10,326 nucleotides of DNA from Candidatus Aminicenantota bacterium (GTDB taxonomy: Bacteria; Acidobacteriota; Aminicenantia; Aminicenantales; Saccharicenantaceae): the NCBI GenBank assembly GCA_022867105.1, contig JALHVH010000125.1:1-10326 (forward strand), given 5' to 3'. Shown piece by piece: positions 6,939 through 10,326 of this stretch. Within the stretch, counting starts at the first letter, position 1; each line of letters starts with the position of its first letter. Position numbers and translations under genes: made by a program. Under the pieces are notes generated by a model. The model saw only the letters and a list, made by a program, of their open reading frames with translations, searched no databases and was not told the origin of the DNA.

Positions 6939-7724
6939 ATGCCAGACAACAAACTGAAAATCGGGATCTACGAACTCACCGGCTGCGCCGGCGACGCCCT
7001 TCTCATCGTCGACTGCGAAGAAGAGTTGGTCAATATCTTCAAGGCCGCCGACATCGAAGCCTTTCTGATGGCTAAAAGCGACAACAACGATGAAATCGAA
7101 CTCGACGTGGCCCTGGTGGAAGGCTCGGTTTCGACAGAAAAGGAGCTCAGAGAGCTCATCGAGATCCGCAAACGGTCCAAGGCGCTCATCGCCATCGGCA
7201 TCTGCGCCGGCCTGGGCGGAATGCAGGCGAATTTTTCGAACGACGAGGCTTGGGCGAAAAACTTTAAGGCCGTCTACGGAGAGGTGGAAATGATCCACTC
7301 CAAAGCCCTGCCATCCAAGCCGGTCGGTGATTTTGTGAAGGTGGACTACTACCTGCCCGGGTGTCCGATCGGCAAGGAACAATTTCTCTCGACGTTCGCC
7401 AGGCTTTTGGCCGGCAACCCGCCGGAGCTTTTCCGGTTCCCGGTCTGCATGGAGTGCAAGTGGCATGAAAACGACTGCCTCCTCAACAAGAACATTTTCT
7501 GCATGGGGCCTCTGACGGCCGCCGGCTGCGGCGCGGTCTGCGTCAATCACAACCTGCCCTGCGTGGGGTGCTGGGGACCGTCGGAAGAAGCCAACCGAAC
7601 GGCGGAATACCGTCTTTTGCTCGAAAAAGGTTTTGACCCGGCCCTCATTAAAAACAAGATGGCCAACTTCAGCGGAACGCGCATCTTTGAGTTTTTCGCC
7701 CAGTTCAAAGGAGACAAGAAATGA
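6939..7724 (+). CDS. hydD: Group 3b [NiFe]-hydrogenase small (delta) subunit
   Basis: This 261-residue small subunit carries the electron-transfer clusters next to the Ni-Fe site. Cys16 in ELTGC, Cys89 in GICAGLGG and Cys142 in PGCP match three proximal [4Fe-4S] ligands. The fourth, expected in a CxxC pair, is Asp19 (CAGD) instead. Eight further Cys (170, 173, 180, 188, 197, 201, 208, 211) match those for the two other clusters, including PVCMEC, LPCVGC and the AAGC turn. There is no Tat signal, so the enzyme is cytoplasmic as expected for group 3. EGSVST at 61-66 is typical of group 3 small subunits. The start lies 10 bases after hydG behind GGGAGG, and the stop overlaps hydA (ATGA). Confidence 0.9.
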   Translation: MPDNKLKIGIYELTGCAGDALLIVDCEEELVNIFKAADIEAFLMAKSDNNDEIELDVALVEGSVSTEKELRELIEIRKRSKALIAIGICAGLGGMQANFSNDEAWAKNFKAVYGEVEMIHSKALPSKPVGDFVKVDYYLPGCPIGKEQFLSTFARLLAGNPPELFRFPVCMECKWHENDCLLNKNIFCMGPLTAAGCGAVCVNHNLPCVGCWGPSEEANRTAEYRLLLEKGFDPALIKNKMANFSGTRIFEFFAQFKGDKK

Positions 7725-9460
7725 AGAAAATCGTCATCGAGCATATCGCCCGCATTGAAGGGAACGGCGGCGTCACGGCAACCATCGACGGGAACGTCGT
7801 CACAGACGTGAAATTTACGGTGAACGAAGGGCCGCGACTCGTCGAACGTCTAACCTTGGGGAAAACGCCCGAAGAGGACGTCAACCTCGTTCCCCGGATT
7901 TGCGCGATCTGCACCCTGTCCCATAAATATGCCGCCATCCGGGCCATGGAAAAGGCCTTGAACGTCAAAGTCGGGCCGAAAGTGAAGCTCCTCCGCGAGC
8001 TCATGCATCTCGGAGAAATGGTGGAAAGCCATGCCCTCCATGTGTTCTACCTGGCGCTCCCGGATTATGTCGGCTTCCCGAATGCGATCGCCATGGCTTC
8101 GAAGTTCCCCTTCGAGGTCAAGATCGCCCTGGAGATGAAACAGTTCGGCAACCACATCATGAAGACGGCGAGCGGACGTTATATCCACGGAGAGAATCCC
8201 GTGATCGGAGGTTTCGGAAAATTCCCAAGCCGGGACGAACTCGTCTGGATCAAAAGCCGCGCCATTCAATTCATGCCCTTTGTGATGAAGACCGTGAAAT
8301 TGTTCGCCGAACTTCCCTACCCCGACATCCCTGAATCGGAGACGCTCTACGCTTGCTGCAACCCGCCGGATAAAAAATACGGGATTGTCGGCGATGAAAT
8401 CATCCTGTCCACCGGCGACATCATCGACGTCCAGGATTACAAGCGCCTGACCAACGAGTTCATCGTCTCCCATTCTTTCTGCAAACGAAGTCAGTACAAG
8501 GGCAAGCCCTATTCCGTGGGCGCCCTGGCCCGGGTGAACTGTCTCGGAGAAAGGCTCGAAGGCGAAGCCCGGAAAATGTACAAGAAGTATTTCAACGCTC
8601 GCTGGACAAAGAATCCCTTATTCAACAACGCCGCCCAGGCCCTGGAGCTGGCCTATTCCTTCGAAAGAATCCCCGAGGTCATCGAGGAAGCCCTCATGCT
8701 TCCTGATGAATCGATCATCCCCTACGGCCAAAAAGACGGAAAAGGGGCGGGCGCCGTGGAAGCACCCCGAGGCACCCTGTTCCACGCCTATGAAGTGACG
8801 AAAGGCCTGGTTTCTCATGCGGATATCATCACGCCCACGGCCCAGAATGCGGAGGATATCGAACGCTACTGCTACATCACCGCCCAGAAACTGCTCGAGT
8901 CGGGCCAGGAAGAAAAAATCAAGGATCGGATGGACTTGGTCATCAGGTCGTTTGACCCCTGCATCAGCTGCTCGGTGCATACGGTCCAAGTTAGAAGGGC
9001 GCCCAAGGAAGACTGGAAGACAAAAATTGCAAAGATCAAAACGGACGTCTCTCCGGTCATCGTCGGCATCGGATCGGCCGGTCATTCCGACGATGGCGCA
9101 GGGCTGGAGCTGGCCCGCCGGCTCCGCAGCCAGGGAGCCAAAGATGTTTGGATCGAAGATGAAACGCTGGAGAAAACGGCCGATTGGGAAATGGATGAGC
9201 GTCGTCCGCTGCTCTTCGTGGATGCGGTGGACTTCGGAGAACGCCCCGGCAAAATCACCATCATACCGCTTCAACACGCGGCCTGGAATGCCGTCCTCAG
9301 CCATAGGCTTTTGCCCCTGGTCACTCACCGCATCAGCTTCGACCAGCTCAAGAACTCTTATATCCTCGGCATCCAGCCCGCTTCGCTCGAAGACGGCGAA
9401 CAGATGTCCGAGCCCGTCCTTCTGGCCATGGAAGAAATCCTTGAACGGCTGAAAAACTGA
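7721..9460 (+). CDS. hydA: Group 3b [NiFe]-hydrogenase large (alpha) subunit fused to a maturation protease domain
   Basis: This 579-residue protein is well above the roughly 420-430 of Pyrococcus HydA. Residues 1-420 are a full large subunit. The N-terminal nickel motif is RICAICTLSH (Cys61, Cys64, His68). The C-terminal motif is DPCISCSVH (Cys414, Cys417, His420), identical in CISCSVH to Pyrococcus HydA, which assigns it to group 3b. Other conserved parts are VESHALHVFYLALPDYVG (101-118) and EAPRGTLFHAY (347-357). After His420, where these precursors are normally cut, the frame does not end: a linker of about 24 residues leads into a HycI/HybD-type domain (445-579). No stop or ribosome site separates the two parts. 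The start follows AAAGGAG and overlaps hydD. The enzyme would reversibly couple H2 to NAD(P)(H) with hydBGD. Confidence 0.93.
   Translation: MKKIVIEHIARIEGNGGVTATIDGNVVTDVKFTVNEGPRLVERLTLGKTPEEDVNLVPRICAICTLSHKYAAIRAMEKALNVKVGPKVKLLRELMHLGEMVESHALHVFYLALPDYVGFPNAIAMASKFPFEVKIALEMKQFGNHIMKTASGRYIHGENPVIGGFGKFPSRDELVWIKSRAIQFMPFVMKTVKLFAELPYPDIPESETLYACCNPPDKKYGIVGDEIILSTGDIIDVQDYKRLTNEFIVSHSFCKRSQYKGKPYSVGALARVNCLGERLEGEARKMYKKYFNARWTKNPLFNNAAQALELAYSFERIPEVIEEALMLPDESIIPYGQKDGKGAGAVEAPRGTLFHAYEVTKGLVSHADIITPTAQNAEDIERYCYITAQKLLESGQEEKIKDRMDLVIRSFDPCISCSVHTVQVRRAPKEDWKTKIAKIKTDVSPVIVGIGSAGHSDDGAGLELARRLRSQGAKDVWIEDETLEKTADWEMDERRPLLFVDAVDFGERPGKITIIPLQHAAWNAVLSHRLLPLVTHRISFDQLKNSYILGIQPASLEDGEQMSEPVLLAMEEILERLKN
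9053..9457 (+). other. Fused HycI/HybD-like endopeptidase domain of HydA (residues 445-579)
   Basis: The domain opens with VIVGIGSAGHSDDGAG, equivalent to GxGNxxxxDDGxG of maturation proteases but with Ser452 for the conserved Asn. The three residues expected to bind nickel are kept: Asp458 in SDDG, Asp501 in LLFVDAVDFGERPG, and His536 in LVTHRISFDQL. LGIQPASLEDGEQMSEPV (549-566) matches the family's C-terminal motif. At about 135 residues it is slightly shorter than free proteases (about 150-160), with loss between the first strand and Asp501. It looks active rather than decayed. It may cut its own polypeptide after His420 or replace a separate protease; this is inferred. Confidence 0.85.
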
Positions 9461-9541
9461 GGAAATATTGAGAGAAAGCTGAATCAGCGCGAGCCTCATG
9501 ACTGTCGCCTTAGGAAACAACACCGGGGAAAATTTCCTCAG
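9457..9541 (+). repeat. 10-bp inverted repeat around the hydA stop and downstream gap
   Basis: CTGAGGAAAT (9457-9466, which includes the hydA stop codon) and ATTTCCTCAG (9532-9541) are perfect inverted copies 65 bases apart. They could pair in RNA or mark two half-sites. No T tract follows, so this is not a standard terminator. Confidence 0.3.
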
Positions 9542-9604
9542 AGTTTTTGCCCCAGACGATCTCATCACTTACTCGTGGCTGCCCTGCATTAATAATATAT
9601 TTAT

Positions 9605-9617
9605 TATCAATCGGTTA
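9605..9617 (+). promoter_or_regulatory. Putative IHF-type DNA-bending site
   Basis: TATCAATCGGTTA matches the IHF consensus WATCAANNNNTTR at every defined base. It directly follows a 19-base pure A/T tract (9589-9607), as is common at IHF sites. It lies about 60-72 bases before the predicted start of the sigma-54 promoter at 9650, where IHF typically bends DNA to bring the enhancer-bound activator to RNA polymerase. The consensus is from enteric bacteria, so its use here is inferred. Confidence 0.45.
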
Positions 9618-9649
9618 GGGGGTAATAGATTCTCTCCGCCCGGACGGAC

Positions 9650-9666
9650 TTGGCACATTAATTGCA
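9650..9666 (+). promoter_or_regulatory. Sigma-54 (RpoN) promoter for the receiver-domain genes
   Basis: TTGGCACATTAATTGCA matches the -24/-12 consensus almost perfectly: TTGGCAC, then TTGCA, with exactly ten bases between GG (9652-9653) and GC (9664-9665). Transcription would start near 9677, just before a GAAGG ribosome site. The spacing leaves a very short leader. The match is very unlikely to be chance, given its position between genes. Confidence 0.8.
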
Positions 9667-9677
9667 GAAATCTTATC

Positions 9678-9682
9678 GAAGG
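9678..9682 (+). promoter_or_regulatory. Ribosome binding site that sets the start of the receiver gene at 9690
   Basis: GAAGG lies 7 bases before the ATG at 9690. The same frame is open back to an ATG at 9498, but that start has no ribosome site and would place the sigma-54 promoter inside coding sequence. Confidence 0.6.
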
Positions 9683-9689
9683 TCATTCG

Positions 9690-10082
9690 ATGGTTGCTGT
9701 TTCAGAAAAGAGAATCCTGGTGATCGATTCCTCCGCCAAGGTTCGGAGGGATTTGGAGACGTTCCTAAAGAATGAAAATTACTATATCGAAACGGGCCGA
9801 AGGTTGACGGAAGCGATCAAGAAAATATCTCAAGGATATTTCGACTGCTTGATCCTGGATGTCGACCTTCCCGAAATGAAAGGCTACGAAGCTGTTCCCA
9901 TCTTGAAGAACCTCGATCCCAAGATCAAAATCATCATGACCGCCGGGAAAAACACAAAGCGCTTGGAGGCCAAGGTCCGGGCGCAGGATATTTTCTTCTA
10001 TTTCATCAAGTCTTTCGGCAAAGACGAGCTGAAACTCGCCATTGAAAACGCCTTTAACGAGTCAAGGAGGACAAACCCATGA
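9690..10082 (+). CDS. Single-domain response regulator (receiver only)
   Basis: This 130-residue protein consists of one receiver domain with no output domain. The phospho-acceptor is Asp57 in CLILDVDLPEMKG, with Thr84 in IIMTAG and Lys107 in FIKSF. The usual acidic pair in the VIDDD strand is reduced to VIDSS (Asp13, Ser14), so magnesium binding may be altered. Such stand-alone receivers act as phosphate shuttles or sinks in relays or bind partners directly. It follows a sigma-54 promoter and IHF-like site, and its stop overlaps the next receiver gene (ATGA). Position behind the hydrogenase operon suggests a part in the same signalling, possibly with the kinase at 2045-4072, but no partner is proven. 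The start at 9690 is chosen over 9498 on ribosome site and promoter position. Confidence 0.85.
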   Translation: MVAVSEKRILVIDSSAKVRRDLETFLKNENYYIETGRRLTEAIKKISQGYFDCLILDVDLPEMKGYEAVPILKNLDPKIKIIMTAGKNTKRLEAKVRAQDIFFYFIKSFGKDELKLAIENAFNESRRTNP

Positions 10083-10326
10083 TGAAACCATCGCTAAAAA
10101 TTCTGGTGATTGATGATGACCCGGATTTCAGGGAGGCCATCAGCCCCATTTTGAAATCAGCTCTGTATGACGTCATGACCGCCGCCAATTCCGCCGAAGG
10201 CCGGCAAAAAATTCTATCGGAAAAGCCGGATCTGATTCTCCTCGATATCATGATGGACAGCCTTTTTGACGGCTTTTCTCTATGCCACGCCATCAAAACG
10301 TCCCCCGAATACGCGGACGTCAAGAG
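10079..10326 (+). CDS. Receiver-domain response regulator, N-terminal part (cut by window end)
   Basis: About 82 residues are visible and the frame is open to the window edge. It begins MMKPSLKILVIDDDPDF, with the full acidic cluster at Asp12-14, and has phospho-acceptor Asp56 in LILLDIMMD followed by SLFDGFSLCHAIK. This is the first two thirds of a receiver domain with a normal acidic pocket, unlike its upstream neighbour. AAGGAGG lies 8 bases before the ATG at 10079; a second ATG follows at once at 10082. It overlaps the previous stop (ATGA), so the two receivers are co-translated. Whether an output domain follows cannot be seen. Confidence 0.85.
   Translation, partial: MMKPSLKILVIDDDPDFREAISPILKSALYDVMTAANSAEGRQKILSEKPDLILLDIMMDSLFDGFSLCHAIKTSPEYADVK

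Noticed and set aside
8981..9052. A hidden start codon making the protease domain of hydA a separate gene
   Set aside because: There is no in-frame ATG, GTG or TTG with a ribosome site in the linker and no stop codon in the frame, so a single fused product is the simplest reading.
9478..9488. GCTGAATCAGC dyad as a terminator after hydA
   Set aside because: The stem is only four or five pairs with almost no loop, and no T tract follows.
9498..9689. An N-terminal extension of 64 residues for the receiver protein, starting at the ATG at 9498
   Set aside because: There is no ribosome site at 9498, the extension resembles nothing, and it would cover a near-perfect sigma-54 promoter, an IHF-like site and an A/T tract. 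The ATG at 9690 has GAAGG at the right distance.
1..10326. CRISPR arrays, tRNA or rRNA genes, insertion sequences or integrase genes
   Set aside because: No spaced direct repeats, cloverleaf-like segments, transposase frames or terminal repeats were seen on either strand.

Overview
The window comes from a moderately GC-rich bacterial genome. All genes lie on the + strand and are tightly packed, often with ATGA stop/start overlaps. The content (a Mrp-linked iron-sulfur protein, two [NiFe]-hydrogenase maturation proteases, a group 3b NAD(P)-linked hydrogenase, and sigma-54-type control) points to an anaerobic, H2-metabolising bacterium. Acidobacteriota/Aminicenantota-like or Desulfobacterota-like lineages would fit, but the sequence alone does not fix the taxon.

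Region 1 (1-1947) is the 3' end of an operon for a membrane-bound, ion-translocating complex. It holds the C-terminus of MrpE, complete MrpF and MrpG, a HycF/NuoI-like two-[4Fe-4S] protein with extra C-terminal Cys pairs, and a HycI-type endopeptidase. Together these suggest a group 4 [NiFe]-hydrogenase coupled to a Mrp cation/proton antiporter module. Its catalytic subunits would lie upstream of the window.

Region 2 (1948-4917) is a two-component pair behind an extended -10 promoter. First is a membrane histidine kinase with a large extracytoplasmic Cache-like sensor, HAMP, HisKA and HATPase domains. Second is an NtrC-family regulator that stops abruptly in the middle of its AAA+ domain, losing the sensor and arginine-finger part and the DNA-binding domain. 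A strong sigma-54 promoter match lies across the last codons of this truncated gene.

Region 3 (4918-9460) is a four-gene hydBGDA operon for a cytoplasmic group 3b [NiFe]-hydrogenase (sulfhydrogenase type): the Fe-S beta subunit, the FAD/NAD(P) gamma subunit, the small delta subunit and the large alpha subunit. Two things stand out. The large subunit carries a complete maturation-protease-like domain fused behind its C-terminal nickel-binding motif. The small subunit has Asp in place of one expected proximal-cluster Cys.

Region 4 (9461-10326) is a 229-bp regulatory region with a near-perfect sigma-54 promoter and a consensus IHF-type site. It is followed by a single-domain response regulator and the start of a second receiver-domain protein cut by the window edge.

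Read as a whole, the window looks like a hydrogen-metabolism locus: a membrane H2/ion-coupled complex, a soluble NAD(P)H-linked hydrogenase, and phosphorelay proteins probably feeding sigma-54-dependent control.
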